Counted from the stretch's first letter, positions 28,478-37,444 are shown. The stretch: DNA of 64,000 bases from Paenibacillus brasilensis (GCF_009363115.1 NZ_CP045298.1:2076001-2140000); one strand, 5' to 3'. Made by a program: numbers and translations. The notes: a model not told the origin generated them from the letters alone.

Positions 28478-28542
28478 TTAACGGGATACGATAACCCAAT
28501 GAAATCACGAAAGCAGCCGATCACGTCGATCGGCTGCTTTTG
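28478..28542 (+). repeat. Dispersed repeat, 5' module and hairpin (copy B)
   Basis: ATTAACGGGATACGATAAC (a variant of the 5' module) is followed by the stem AAGCAGCCGATC / GATCGGCTGCTT with T4, which would also act as terminator for the gene before it. The 3' module is missing. The following 330 bases (to 28879) hold no gene that could be supported. Confidence 0.6.
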
Positions 28543-28879
28543 TTCAATGTTTTCCGACGACGATTTGAGCTGTAGTAAAGAGAATTTTTATCGAGGAATA
28601 AAGTGTAGTACTTCAATTATAAACGAGGAACTATAGGTCAATAATAATAAGATGTTATTACTGAAAGAAACTTTGACGGGGATCATATGAGCGTAGTTTC
28701 GGCACTGTTTGTTGGCCCCATTTCCAAACGGAACTTGGTTCGTTGACTTACCTCCATGTTTGCATCCATATTGTTTCTTAGAAATTTAGAGTAAGTCACC
28801 TCCAAGCTAGACGTTCTGACATTAGGTCGCTAGCGTGGAGGGAAAAGTGGGTTACCTCTTTATCAACAGTTTTAAAATT

Positions 28880-29353
28880 TCAAACTGAATCACCTTGAAT
28901 TAACCCCTTTATCGACGATATTCCTCTCGTTTCTATAATTCCATCCTCGACCAGATGTTCTATTGTAATGCCTGACAATTCGTTTTCCACGGTCGCTTGC
29001 ACTTGAGAGTATACTCCATGTAATAAATGAGGCATTTTACTTCCCACCGGACACGTGGGATTTGTATTTTGGTGAATGATAAAAGGTTCTTGATGATCTT
29101 CAACAGTAGCACGGTATACATCCAATAGTGTAATGTCATTTGCATTTTTGGCAAGCTGTATCGCTGCATTGGTTCCAAGCGTGGATGTAATAAGACCTGT
29201 TTTAGTTAGTTTTCTCATAATTCTGCGAATAACTGCCGAATTCGCGTTCACACTCATCGCAAGTAACTCCGATGTGGTTCGTCCGTTTTTATTGAATTCA
29301 AGAAAGCATAAGATATGAACGGCTACAGAGAACTGTTGGCTTCGATTTCCCAT
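28880..29353 (-). CDS. Rrf2-family transcriptional regulator
   Basis: A 157-aa protein with the Rrf2 winged helix at the N-terminus (SQQFSVAVHILCFLEFNKNG, SVNANSAVIRRIMRKLTKTG). Only one Cys (NTNPTCPVGSK) lies in the region where Fe-S members have three, so an Fe-S cluster is unlikely; it resembles YwnA-type members. It is divergent from the alpha/beta hydrolase at 29520, and a palindrome in the shared region is a likely operator. Confidence 0.85.
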   Translation of the reverse strand: MGNRSQQFSVAVHILCFLEFNKNGRTTSELLAMSVNANSAVIRRIMRKLTKTGLITSTLGTNAAIQLAKNANDITLLDVYRATVEDHQEPFIIHQNTNPTCPVGSKMPHLLHGVYSQVQATVENELSGITIEHLVEDGIIETRGISSIKGLIQGDSV

Positions 29354-29440
29354 TTTTGCACGGTCCTTCTTTCTTATTCATGCTTATTTTAGTGTATTGA
29401 TTTTCAAGAGCCAAATCAAACTAAAAATGTTACAAGAAAA

Positions 29441-29495
29441 TTGACATTTAATTGATGACCTGATATCTTATAAAAAAAGTAACAGTAACTGTTAC
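29441..29495 (+). promoter_or_regulatory. Promoter and palindromic operator of the hydrolase gene
   Basis: TTGACA (29441-29446) and TATCTT (29464-29469) are separated by 17 bp. Ten bases downstream lies GTAACAGTAACTGTTAC (29479-29495), a perfect 8-bp palindrome about a single central base. Its place next to the -10 element suits a repressor site for the divergent Rrf2 regulator. A fair SD (AAGGAG) follows. Confidence 0.6.
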
Positions 29496-29519
29496 AGATA
29501 CTATTAAGGAGTGATTTTG

Positions 29520-30290
29520 ATGTTCTATCGTGTAAATGGACTCGATCTTCATGTTGAAGAACAAGGACAAGGAGATACCGCGCTTGTGTTTTTGCACTTT
29601 TACGGAGGGTCAACACGAACCTGGAGTAAAATGATTGACGTTTTAAAAGAAAAACACCGTTGTATAGCTTATGACCAACGCGGATGGGGGGGCTCTGATA
29701 AGTCTGCTGCATCTTATACGATTGAAGACCTGGCTGATGATGCACATGCTCTTATTCAAGAGCTTGGTTTGAAACGTTATGTGCTTGTTGGACATTCCAT
29801 GGGTGGCAAAGCAGCACAGTTATTGGCCTCGCGTAATCCTTCTGGTTTAGAAGCCTTAATCTTAGTTGCACCATCTCCTCCAAGTCCTCAAAATATGCCA
29901 CAAGAACTAAGGAATGCAATGGTGCATTTTTATGATAATCGTGAGGGGGCAGAGACTGCTCTTAGTAATCTTGCGTTACTGCCTTTAGAAGAACATATTC
30001 GCGAAATGGTGCTTGAAGATATGCAAAACAGTGCACCGTTAGCTCGTGCAGCATGGCCAAAAACTGCCATGCAAGAGGACATATCCGCAGAAGTGAAAAA
30101 CATCAATGTACCCACACTAGTTCTAGCAGGAGAATCTGATCCCGTGGATCGATTAGAAAGTATGACAAGTGAATTATTGCCACGTATACCTCATGCAGAA
30201 CTACATGTTATTTCTCAAACCGGCCATCTTTCTCCTTTGGAAGTACCTGACCGCCTCTGTGAGAAAATTTCTGAATTTCTATCCGAGTGA
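29520..30290 (+). CDS. Alpha/beta hydrolase
   Basis: The fold is clear from the nucleophile elbow GHSMGG near residue 90, the oxyanion segment LHFYGGSTRTW near residue 27, the acid TLVLAGESDPVDRLES and the final histidine SQTGHLSPLE. The start at 29520 (MFYRVNG) is 8 bases after AAGGAG and preferred over the upstream GTG at 29511. Substrate unknown. It is divergent from, and probably repressed by, the Rrf2 regulator. Confidence 0.85.
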   Translation: MFYRVNGLDLHVEEQGQGDTALVFLHFYGGSTRTWSKMIDVLKEKHRCIAYDQRGWGGSDKSAASYTIEDLADDAHALIQELGLKRYVLVGHSMGGKAAQLLASRNPSGLEALILVAPSPPSPQNMPQELRNAMVHFYDNREGAETALSNLALLPLEEHIREMVLEDMQNSAPLARAAWPKTAMQEDISAEVKNINVPTLVLAGESDPVDRLESMTSELLPRIPHAELHVISQTGHLSPLEVPDRLCEKISEFLSE

Positions 30291-30461
30291 TCCTTAAAGT
30301 GTTTTAGTCAAGACTTCTAGAGTCTTAGAATCAAGGGATATGGGCTTGGGCCTACCTGATAGGAGTGGAATGAATCAGCGCATTTCAGTTCACAGCAGAT
30401 CATCGATAGATACCTTCCGTTCCTTCGTGATGACTCGGAGGTTAAGTGTAATCTCATTAAG

Positions 30462-30537
30462 CTAACGGGAAACGATAGCACAAAGAAGAACACAGGCTGC
30501 CATAATATCGGCAGCCTGTTGAGCTAACGGGCAGTTA
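30462..30537 (+). repeat. Dispersed repeat, full copy (C)
   Basis: It has all three parts: CTAACGGGAAACGATAG (30462-30478), a hairpin ACAGGCTGCC / GGCAGCCTGT (30492-30519), then GAGCTAACGGGCAGTTATG. The remaining 30291-30755 interval shows no gene. Confidence 0.7.
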
Positions 30538-30755
30538 TGTATGGAAAAATTACTATATAGACACTACACCACGATCCTGCCGCTGGGATGACATGCAGCC
30601 AAACTAATGGGAGGTATGCTAAATTTTTAGAGTGTCATTAACGTTCTATTTATCCGGATAAACGCCAATCCAAAATTACTAGTGGTATTGGAGTTACAGA
30701 ACTATTTTTGGTAATATTAAACTATCAGCTGAAATTTATTAAAAGGAACAAAAAA

Positions 30756-31361
30756 ATGACTAAAAGTAAACTTACTCACTTTATATTAATTTTTTATATG
30801 GGCTGGACAATTAAGGAGCTAACATTTCATCCCAAAATATCTGATTTGGAGCTTTATCTGATATCCTTCTTGATAAAATTGATTTTTTGGATCGGGCTGG
30901 TGGTCATTTATTTCATATATATTGATCGAGTAAGGCCGCAACAAATCATCGGCTACTTAAAATTAAAACACAATGTTATCAAGGGAGTATTTACAGGCGG
31001 AATTATTGGATTCTTATTGGTAGTAATTGAGCTTGCTATCTTTAAAGGTTTTAGTTTTGACATAGGAATCAGATGGATCATTACACCGTTAGCGGCGTTT
31101 TCTGAAGAAGTAGTGTTCCGGGGATTCATTATGAATAAACTAAGAGACCATCGGGTGAAGGGATATAACTTTATACAAGCGATACTTTTTATGGGGATAC
31201 ACTTTCCAATAGGTATTATTTCAGGATATTCACTTCTTAACTATGTGACCATATTTCTCGTAGGATACATTCTTGGATTTATATATAAAAAGACTTCTTC
31301 AATATGGGCTCCAACAATTGGACATTGTGTTTATAATATTCTTATTTATTTAAGGCAGTGA
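30756..31361 (+). CDS. CPBP-family intramembrane metalloprotease
   Basis: A membrane protein with the glutamate pair and arginine of the CPBP (Abi) family, FSEEVVFRGFI, and the later histidines MGIHFPIG and GHCVYN that complete the metal site. The ATG at 30756 (MTKSKLTHF) follows AAAGGAAC and is preferred over the TTG at 30708. Family members are CAAX-protease homologues, often linked to bacteriocin self-protection; no bacteriocin gene is seen nearby. Confidence 0.8.
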   Translation: MTKSKLTHFILIFYMGWTIKELTFHPKISDLELYLISFLIKLIFWIGLVVIYFIYIDRVRPQQIIGYLKLKHNVIKGVFTGGIIGFLLVVIELAIFKGFSFDIGIRWIITPLAAFSEEVVFRGFIMNKLRDHRVKGYNFIQAILFMGIHFPIGIISGYSLLNYVTIFLVGYILGFIYKKTSSIWAPTIGHCVYNILIYLRQ

Positions 31362-31441
31362 ATGTACCTATTCCTTTTAGGGCGGCAATCATTATTGCAC
31401 TATCGGGGAATGAGAACTCAATTGCAAAAGGGGGTAAGAAT

Positions 31442-31889
31442 GTGGAGAGATGCTCAACATGCTTGGAACCCAAACCAAAAAAAATTAAACTATGGGCATA
31501 CAGCGATATGGAAATACCGGGTCAGGATTGGGAATTAGCTGTGAATTGCTTTGAAAACATACCGATGATATGCAGCTTTGTCGATGACGAAAAATGCAAA
31601 CCTATTCATTTTTTTTCTAAGCAGCCTTTATGTTTTTACCAGTGATGTTGTTAAATCCGGAGAAGAGGAAGTTATAAAAGAATTGGCCTTACTATTAGAA
31701 AAAGTGAGCAATTTCGCTAAGACTGAGCAGCTTAATGCCTGGATTGAACGCTCAAAACACCTTATACAACATCCAAGGGACTATAATTATGATTATTGGG
31801 GCCTAGAATCTAAGTACGTTGATAAATATTTGTATCCTTTTTTACAGTTTAATATTCACGTTATAATGGTTCTGTTTAAGTATACTTAG
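31442..31889 (+). pseudogene. Hypothetical protein split by a frameshift in a T8 run
   Basis: The first frame starts at GTG 31442 after a GGGGG site and reads MERCSTCLEPKPKKIKLWAY, then AVNCFENIPMICSFVDDEKC. At the T8 run near 31608 the sense shifts to the next frame: LSSLYVFTSDVVKSGEEEVI, then LNAWIERSKHLIQHPRDYNY, ending at 31889. A one-base change restores a single protein of about 148 aa. No family was recognised. It may be an assembly error. Confidence 0.5.
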
Positions 31890-31972
31890 GTGAGTAGAGG
31901 CAGGGGATTGACGGGACCACTTAGTAGGTAAAACAATAAGACATCTCGTTGGAATGGTGGAGGGAAACCTTT

Positions 31973-32224
31973 ATGTATAAACAATTTCGAAAAAATCCTT
32001 TATGGTTTGATATACTAGCTCTTACCACAGCAGTAATCGAATTTAGCAGCATATTTTTTGTGAGCAATGCCTATTGCCGAAGTGGTGCCCAATTCACTAT
32101 GGCTATCTTTTGCTGTGCTTATGGAATTAAAGAGCGGAAGAATAACTCTAGAATTTCCATTGCCTTTTTTACTCTAGCAGCTCTTTTCGTTTTTGTATCA
32201 TTGCAAACTTTGGGTACCTACTAG
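31973..32224 (+). CDS. Small membrane protein (83 aa)
   Basis: The ATG at 31973 (MYKQFRKNPLWF) lies 9 bases after GGAGG, better than the upstream frame start. Two or three hydrophobic segments (DILALTTAVIEFSSIFFVSN, ISIAFFTLAALFVFVSL) suggest a small integral membrane protein. Function unknown. A strong terminator follows. Confidence 0.65.
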   Translation: MYKQFRKNPLWFDILALTTAVIEFSSIFFVSNAYCRSGAQFTMAIFCCAYGIKERKNNSRISIAFFTLAALFVFVSLQTLGTY

Positions 32225-32258
32225 TCGTTTCCTGTTTCTGTAATGATTTTTATGAACA

Positions 32259-32296
32259 GCAAATACAACGCAGATACCTATCTGCGTTGTATTTGC
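32259..32296. terminator. Bidirectional terminator
   Basis: An 18-bp perfect stem (GCAAATACAACGCAGATA and its complement) lies between the convergent small membrane protein and the aldo/keto reductase. Confidence 0.8.
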
Positions 32297-32300
32297 TGGT

Positions 32301-33281
32301 TTACTCGTTTATCGGCATCTTGATTCTTGCGGCGCTCGCTGCAATGGTCCGAATCTTAGCCAGCACGGCATCGTCGAGTTTAACATCCACGGCCGGCAGC
32401 GACTTCTGGATATGTTCAGGCTTGCGGACGCCAACGAGCGCGCTCGTTAAAGCCGGATGAGCCAGGACGTAAGCGAGGGCCAGTTGGGCGACTGTAATGC
32501 CGAGGTCCGCCGCCACTTCTTTGAGCTGCCCGACTACCGCGATATTTTGCTTGAAGCCTTCTCCGGAATGGGATGGGGACTTGGAGCGCCAATCCTGTTT
32601 GTCAAATCGGGTGTCCGCGTTGTAGTTTCCGGAGAGTAGACCCGAGGCTAGCGGGCTATAGGCAATCACGCCGATGCCCTGTTTCTGGCTGTAGGGGAGG
32701 AGTTCCTTCTCCGCATCCGCGGCCAGAATGGAGTAGGGCGGCTGTAAGGAATCTACGTGCCGGATCTTCAAAGCCTCTTCCAGCAGCGCAACTGGAAAAT
32801 TGCTGACTCCGACATAGCGGATTTTACCGTCCTGCAGCAGTTTTTCAAGGGCGCGTATCGTTTCCTCTACCGACGCTTTGGCGTCCGTATCCGGCCAGTG
32901 CATTTGATACAGGTCAATATAGTCGGTGCCGAGACGGCGCAGGGAAGCCTCGACCTCGCGAAGGATCGACGCATAGGTGCCGTTGCGCGAGACATTGCCC
33001 TGTTCATCCCAAACGAGGCCGAATTTGGTGGCGATGACCGCTTTATCGCGGTCGCCTTTCAGTGCTTTGCCGATCACTTCTTCGGAGTGGCCCAAGCCGT
33101 AAACTGCAGCCGTATCGAAGAAATTAATCCCTGCATCCAGCGCCGCGCGGATGCTGTTATGCGATAGCCGATCTTCCTGATTACCCCAGGTGTAATTCCA
33201 ATTTCCTCCGCCGATGGCCCAAGCGCCGAAGCCGATCACCGAAATAACTGGTCCGTTTTTTCCTAATTTCCGATATTGCAT
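32301..33281 (-). CDS. Aldo/keto reductase
   Basis: A 326-aa NADPH-dependent oxidoreductase of the AKR superfamily. The N-terminal motif is VIGFGAWAIGGGNWN. The catalytic set is DTAAVYGLGHSEE (Asp and Tyr), IATKFG (Lys) and YQMHWPD (His). The cofactor site is near the C-terminus (LVGVRKPEHIQ). An AGGAGAG site precedes the ATG. It is divergent from the MmyB-like regulator at 33468, which may control it. Confidence 0.88.
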   Translation of the reverse strand: MQYRKLGKNGPVISVIGFGAWAIGGGNWNYTWGNQEDRLSHNSIRAALDAGINFFDTAAVYGLGHSEEVIGKALKGDRDKAVIATKFGLVWDEQGNVSRNGTYASILREVEASLRRLGTDYIDLYQMHWPDTDAKASVEETIRALEKLLQDGKIRYVGVSNFPVALLEEALKIRHVDSLQPPYSILAADAEKELLPYSQKQGIGVIAYSPLASGLLSGNYNADTRFDKQDWRSKSPSHSGEGFKQNIAVVGQLKEVAADLGITVAQLALAYVLAHPALTSALVGVRKPEHIQKSLPAVDVKLDDAVLAKIRTIAASAARIKMPINE

Positions 33282-33467
33282 CTTACATCTCTCCTTGAGT
33301 TCTTTTGTTTCTGCACAGTATGGCGTTTGCTATGTTATGATTATGGCACGGGTGTCAAAGGGATAACGAGGAGCTTATTTATCATAGGTGTAATAACACC
33401 AGTTAGAATGGAACGGCATTTCCCAAATTAACCGGGGATTACTTTACGGTAAAGGAGTTGATTAAAC

Positions 33468-34346
33468 CTGGGCAAGAACAGTCGTCGAGTTGAGCTAGGG
33501 GATTTTTTAAGAACGCGAAGAGAGCGGCTTGACCCGCAGGAATACGGCTTTCCCGCAGGAGGAAGACGAAGAACTACTGGGTTAAGAAGAGAGGAGCTCG
33601 CACAGGTTGCTGGCGTCGGTGTTTCTTGGTACACCTGGCTGGAACAAGGGCGCGATATTAACGTTTCGCCGCAGGTGCTGGACAGCATAGCCCGGGCGCT
33701 GCAGCTGGACTGGGTGGAGCGCAGACATATGTTCGATCTTGCAATAGATCCGGCCGCCCGCGAGCTTCCAAACCAGGGATCGACGTATGATCCCGTATTA
33801 CAAGGCATATTGGATTCCTGGGGATGGTGCCCTGCATACGCCGTGGACCGCAGGTGGAACTATGTGGCCTGGAACGAAGCTGCAAGCGAGGTGTTTGCCG
33901 ATTATGGGAAGCTTACCGGACGGGATCGCAATTTGGTCTGGTACCTGTTCACTCATCCTTCACAGCGCCAGCTTCTCGTGCATTGGGAGAGGGAAGCGCG
34001 GAAATGTCTGGCTTTGTTTCGGGCGAGCAGTGATCAGTTTGCGGATGATCCGTGGTTCAGGGAATTCAGCCACGAATTAAGCGAAGCCAGTCCGGAATTT
34101 AGGGAATGGTGGCCGCTGCACGATATCCGGATCGCGCATACCGGCCATAAAGAGCTGAATCATCCTGTTGCAGGAAAACTGTCCCTGCGACCGACGACAC
34201 TAATGCCGGCCGAGTTTCCCGAGCTGAAAATTTTATTGTATATACCACTTCCTCAGGAGAATACGGCGGAGAAGCTTCAGCGGCTCGCTCCGTCCGGACG
34301 GTGGTCAGGAGCGCTGGAGCTTCAACTTGATCCGGCAAAATCATAA
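33468..34346 (+). CDS. XRE/MmyB-type transcriptional regulator with an apparent CTG start
   Basis: The frame is open from a TGA at 33459 and reads GKNSRRVELGDFLRTRRERL, then LRREELAQVAGVGVSWYTWL (HTH with the MmyB-family EQGRD), then the MmyB ligand-binding domain (VDRRWNYVAWNEAA, NLVWYLFTHP, LLYIPLP). No ATG, GTG or TTG precedes the conserved N-terminus in this frame. CTG at 33468 is 10 bases after AAAGGAG, exactly where ATG would be. Either CTG is used or the start was mutated. An internal GTG at 33675 would lose the DNA-binding domain. Divergent from the aldo/keto reductase, its likely target. Confidence 0.75.
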   Translation: MGKNSRRVELGDFLRTRRERLDPQEYGFPAGGRRRTTGLRREELAQVAGVGVSWYTWLEQGRDINVSPQVLDSIARALQLDWVERRHMFDLAIDPAARELPNQGSTYDPVLQGILDSWGWCPAYAVDRRWNYVAWNEAASEVFADYGKLTGRDRNLVWYLFTHPSQRQLLVHWEREARKCLALFRASSDQFADDPWFREFSHELSEASPEFREWWPLHDIRIAHTGHKELNHPVAGKLSLRPTTLMPAEFPELKILLYIPLPQENTAEKLQRLAPSGRWSGALELQLDPAKS

Positions 34347-34570
34347 ATGGAGTGAAAGATAATCCGAAGGTTCCGAATTAACTTGATCTAAGTTGGTCGG
34401 GCCTTCTTTTGCTCCCGGAACCGATTAACCCGAATCACTCAAAATGAACGGATTCCCCTGCATAGAAAAAGGTCTTAGTTTGTTCAACTATACCAGCTAA
34501 TAGCTTGTCAACATTTCCAGCAAAACAATTTAGAAACCTTATGGTATAGTGAAAAATAAGCATGCCCAAC

Positions 34571-34601
34571 AACCTTCCAATTCGAGTTGCATTGGAAGGT
34601 T
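34571..34601. terminator. Hairpin near the IS110 fragment end
   Basis: AACCTTCCAAT pairs perfectly with ATTGGAAGGTT across a 9-base loop, between the MmyB-like gene and the transposase remnant. The rest of 34347-34618 shows no gene. Confidence 0.6.
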
Positions 34602-34618
34602 ATACTATTAACTTTTTG

Positions 34619-35185
34619 TTATGTCAGACGGAATGATTTCTTACTTTTTAAAATGGCATACAGCCAATGAACCAGCTTATTTGCACATGCCACTAGAGCA
34701 ACTTTGTGAGGCTTTCCTTCGGCTCTCTTACGGTCGTAAAAATCTTTAATCCGAGTGTTGTGAGAACGGATCAACCCACACTGCACGGCCATAACTAGGA
34801 CATATCGAAGCTGCCGGGAACCGCGTTTGGTGATTCGATTTCGAGTTGCTGTGAACTTACCTGAAGCAAAAACAACTGGGGTCAATGCCAGCAAACGCGA
34901 CCAGTTTCTTTGGATGGTCAAATCGGTCGACTTCTCCAATTTCCGATAAAATTGTTGCAGCAATTTTATGGCCAATACCGGGAATAGACTGGATTAAATC
35001 ATACTCTTCGATCTCTTTAGCCAGGGCATCTATGTTCTGTTCTAACTCAGCAAGATGCTCCTGGTACTGAAGAATACGGGCGATCAGGATCTTTAGATTA
35101 ATCAAGTGGCTTGAGTACATCGTTTGCTGAAAGGGATTTTGTTTTGCTGCATCGAGCAATCGTTGGACTCGTAATAAAAATAAGT
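34619..35185 (-). mobile_element. IS110-family transposase fragment
   Basis: The minus strand encodes the C-terminal half of an IS110/IS116/IS902 transposase: LAKEIEEYDLIQSIPGIGHK, KKLVAFAGIDPS, then after a frameshift near 34865 FTATRNRITKRGSRQLRYVL and HWLYAILKSKKS. The N-terminal DEDD catalytic domain is missing and the frame is broken, so it is a dead fragment. Its truncated end at about 35185 lies just before the DinB-like remnant, so an arrival and later deletion may have shaped this locus. Confidence 0.8.
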
Positions 35186-35205
35186 TTACAGAGGGGGAAA
35201 TGGTC

Positions 35206-35416
35206 ATGCCAGACCTAATAAAGCATGTACTCGAAGACATGAACAAGCAGCTCGATCGAATTATAAAGAGCATAAACCCGCTTGATGATGATTTGATTTG
35301 GAAGAAAATGAAGGATTCCATGAACAGCATCGGTAATCTTTGCTTACATTTAGCAGGTGTTACTCTCCAAAATACTGAAAGATGCGAATGAACACATTAC
35401 AGGCCAGTATCATTGA
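35206..35416 (+). pseudogene. DUF1572/DinB-like protein with internal deletion
   Basis: After a GAGGGGG site the ATG at 35206 opens MPDLIKHVLEDMNKQLDRII, then NPLDDDLIWKKMKDSMNSIG and NLCLHLAG, which matches the N-terminal 50 residues of DUF1572 proteins. The sequence then jumps, out of frame, to ILKDANEHITGQYH and a stop, which looks like the C-terminus of the same family. About 100 residues between them are lost. Confidence 0.6.
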
Positions 35417-35436
35417 TGATTCATTCTACAGGAATT

Positions 35437-35512
35437 CTAACGGGAAACGATAGTTGAGGAGCTTCCTTTGCGGTAGTTCCTTATTCTTTTGTTAACTTAA
35501 CGGGCAGGATAG
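35437..35512 (+). repeat. Dispersed repeat, full copy (D)
   Basis: 5' module CTAACGGGAAACGATAG (35437-35453) and 3' module CTTAACGGGCAGGATAG (35496-35512). The central part is a weaker hairpin than in copies C and G. Confidence 0.7.
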
Positions 35513-35618
35513 TTTGGTGGCTGCCTTAAATAGATGGAGTAACAAACTTCTTTGAAATTCGCATTAATCGAAATCATGAAGATTCCATTATAGGTTCAAC
35601 AATAGGAGGTTTTCAAAA

Positions 35619-36707
35619 CTGCTTGAGACAGAATTAACACGTACCCTCAAAATTCAATACCCGATCTTCCTAGCGCCGATGGCAGGTGGACCTACGACTC
35701 CTGAATTGGTAGCAGCAATTTCAAACGCCGGGGGTCTAGGCAACTTAGGTGCCGGATACTTAACACCAGAACAACTCCGGAGCATGATACGAGAGATCAA
35801 ACAACTAACGGATCAGCCGTTTGGAGTCAACTTGTTTGTACCTGAGCAACGAATAGAATCGGAAGAAACGATCGGACAAATGGCAGATCATCTCAATATT
35901 TATCGCGTCGAACTTGGCATTGCACAAAATCCAGCGATCCAGAAATATTCGGAGTCGTTTGAAGAGCAGGTGCAAGTATTACTGGATGAAGAAATCCCGG
36001 TGTTTAGTTTTACCTTTGGCATACCACCGCAAGATGTGATCCAAACGATGAAGCAGCGTGGAACAATTGTAATTGGTACAGCAACAACAATTGAAGAAGC
36101 CAAACAATTGGAAGCGGCTGGTGTAGACGCAATTGTAGCCCAGGGAAGTGAAGCTGGGGGACATCGCGGCACATTCTTGAAGAGCGTTTCCGACACTCAG
36201 ATAGGCACCATGGCTCTTGTTCCGCAGATCGTGGATCATGTAACAATTCCAGTCATCGCATCGGGAGGCATCATGGATGGAAGGGGGCTTGTAGCAAGCC
36301 TCGCATTAGGAGCCGCCGCCGTACAAATGGGAACTGCCTTTCTGGCGTGTCCCGAAAGCGGTGCTCATACAACGTACAAACAGAAGATTCTTTCAGGAAA
36401 TGAGGATTGCACCGAAATTACTCGCGTGTACTCTGGCAAAGCCGCACGAGGTATTCGAACAGAATTTATGAATGACATGCATCGGTATCCCGGAAATATT
36501 CCTGCCTACCCAATTCAAAACGCAATGACGAGGGACATTCGCCAGGCAGCTGCAAAAGCGAATAACCCTGAGTACATGTCACTCTGGGCGGGCCAAGGTC
36601 TTCGGTTAGCCACCGATCGCTCTGCCGCTGTAACTGTCAAACAGACGATCGATCAAGCAAATGTGCTTGTCAAACTAATCTTTAATCTTCGAAGAGTCGG
36701 AGACTAA
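35619..36707 (+). CDS. Nitronate monooxygenase (NMO/2-nitropropane dioxygenase family), apparent CTG start
   Basis: An FMN-dependent TIM-barrel enzyme that oxidises nitronates. Motifs are PMAGGPTTPELVAAISNAGG near the N-terminus, AQGSEAGGHRG (phosphate/flavin and catalytic His region) and IASGGIMDGRGLVASLALGA. Conserved N-terminal residues (LETELTRTLKIQYPIFLAPM) lie upstream of the first ATG (35679), so that ATG is not the start. CTG at 35619 is 9 bases after GGAGG and in frame, giving 362 aa. This is the second apparent CTG start within 2.2 kb. Confidence 0.82.
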   Translation: MLETELTRTLKIQYPIFLAPMAGGPTTPELVAAISNAGGLGNLGAGYLTPEQLRSMIREIKQLTDQPFGVNLFVPEQRIESEETIGQMADHLNIYRVELGIAQNPAIQKYSESFEEQVQVLLDEEIPVFSFTFGIPPQDVIQTMKQRGTIVIGTATTIEEAKQLEAAGVDAIVAQGSEAGGHRGTFLKSVSDTQIGTMALVPQIVDHVTIPVIASGGIMDGRGLVASLALGAAAVQMGTAFLACPESGAHTTYKQKILSGNEDCTEITRVYSGKAARGIRTEFMNDMHRYPGNIPAYPIQNAMTRDIRQAAAKANNPEYMSLWAGQGLRLATDRSAAVTVKQTIDQANVLVKLIFNLRRVGD

Positions 36708-36728
36708 TACAATTAACTGGACATTACG

Positions 36729-36765
36729 CTAACGGGAAACGATAGCACAATTACAAATAGGCTGC
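36729..36765 (+). repeat. Dispersed repeat, 5' module and half hairpin (copy E)
   Basis: CTAACGGGAAACGATAG is followed by ACAAATAGGCTGCC, the left arm of the hairpin seen in copy C; the right arm and 3' module are absent here, but a lone 3' module lies at 37665 beyond the VOC gene. Confidence 0.6.
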
Positions 36766-36830
36766 CAGCAACAGCGAAGATCGCGAAATAGATCCATTTC
36801 TCTAAAATTAATGAAGTACCTAGATAAAAT

Positions 36831-36864
36831 GAAGAGACCATAGCTCGTCGCTATGGTCTCTTTC
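36831..36864. terminator. Bidirectional terminator
   Basis: GAAGAGACCATAGC pairs with GCTATGGTCTCTTTC between the convergent NMO and VOC genes. Confidence 0.75.
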
Positions 36865-36908
36865 AGCAGTCAGTAAAATTACTAATTACGAAATTCGCCC
36901 CACTCACT

Positions 36909-37325
36909 TCAACTGTCCGTCAGCGACCTACCGCTGAACCGTTTGATCGCTTCCTCGGTCACCGGCGCGAAGAGGTTAACCAGGTTGCCGTCGGGATCGC
37001 GAAACAGCACAGCACGGTTCCCCCACGGCATCGTGGTTGGTTTCTTTACCCACTCGTTGACAAACGGCTTCAAGCGCTCGTATTCGGCATCGACATCGTG
37101 GACGCGAAACTCGATGATGACAGTGTGATTGTCGGCTGCCACTGCGGAACCAGCGCCGAACAGTCGCACCGTCTGGGAGTGGCCGATCGCCAGGGTGCAC
37201 GATGGCACAACGAGTTCGGCAAAGACAGGCGCGGGGCGTTCCGCCGAAACACCCATGACTTTCTCATAGAACTCGACGAGACGATCCACATCGTCGGTAA
37301 TGATGCGTACAGAAGCAAAATTCAC
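36909..37325 (-). CDS. VOC/glyoxalase-family protein
   Basis: A 138-aa two-module vicinal oxygen chelate protein: FASVRIITDDVDRLVEFYEK at the start and NRAVLFRDPDGNLVNLFAPV near the end, with the usual GxE-like metal positions partly visible. Members include glyoxalases, dioxygenases and drug-binding resistance proteins; the substrate here is unknown. Upstream on the same strand lie a small palindrome (37351) and the 3' remnant of a WYL regulator, so this gene probably once formed a regulator-target pair. Confidence 0.8.
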   Translation of the reverse strand: MNFASVRIITDDVDRLVEFYEKVMGVSAERPAPVFAELVVPSCTLAIGHSQTVRLFGAGSAVAADNHTVIIEFRVHDVDAEYERLKPFVNEWVKKPTTMPWGNRAVLFRDPDGNLVNLFAPVTEEAIKRFSGRSLTDS

Positions 37326-37350
37326 GAGATACCATCCTTCCTATAATTAA

Positions 37351-37370
37351 ATGATACAATACGGTATCAT
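37351..37370. promoter_or_regulatory. Palindrome upstream of the VOC gene
   Basis: ATGATAC and GTATCAT form a perfect 7-bp inverted repeat around 6 bases, 26 bp before the VOC start. The position suits an operator; the cognate regulator is unknown. Confidence 0.5.
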
Positions 37371-37444
37371 ATCATTTTGGGTCAGAATACTTCGCATTTA
37401 TCTCCCATTCCTTTACGGTTACTTACTCCGAGTATAAAATAGCG

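Noticed and set aside
34619-35185. Active IS110 element
   Set aside because: The catalytic N-terminal half is missing and the remaining frame is broken.
35679-35681. ATG as the start of the nitronate monooxygenase
   Set aside because: It is inside the conserved N-terminal barrel motif (LAPMAGG) and has no binding site; CTG 35619 fits better.
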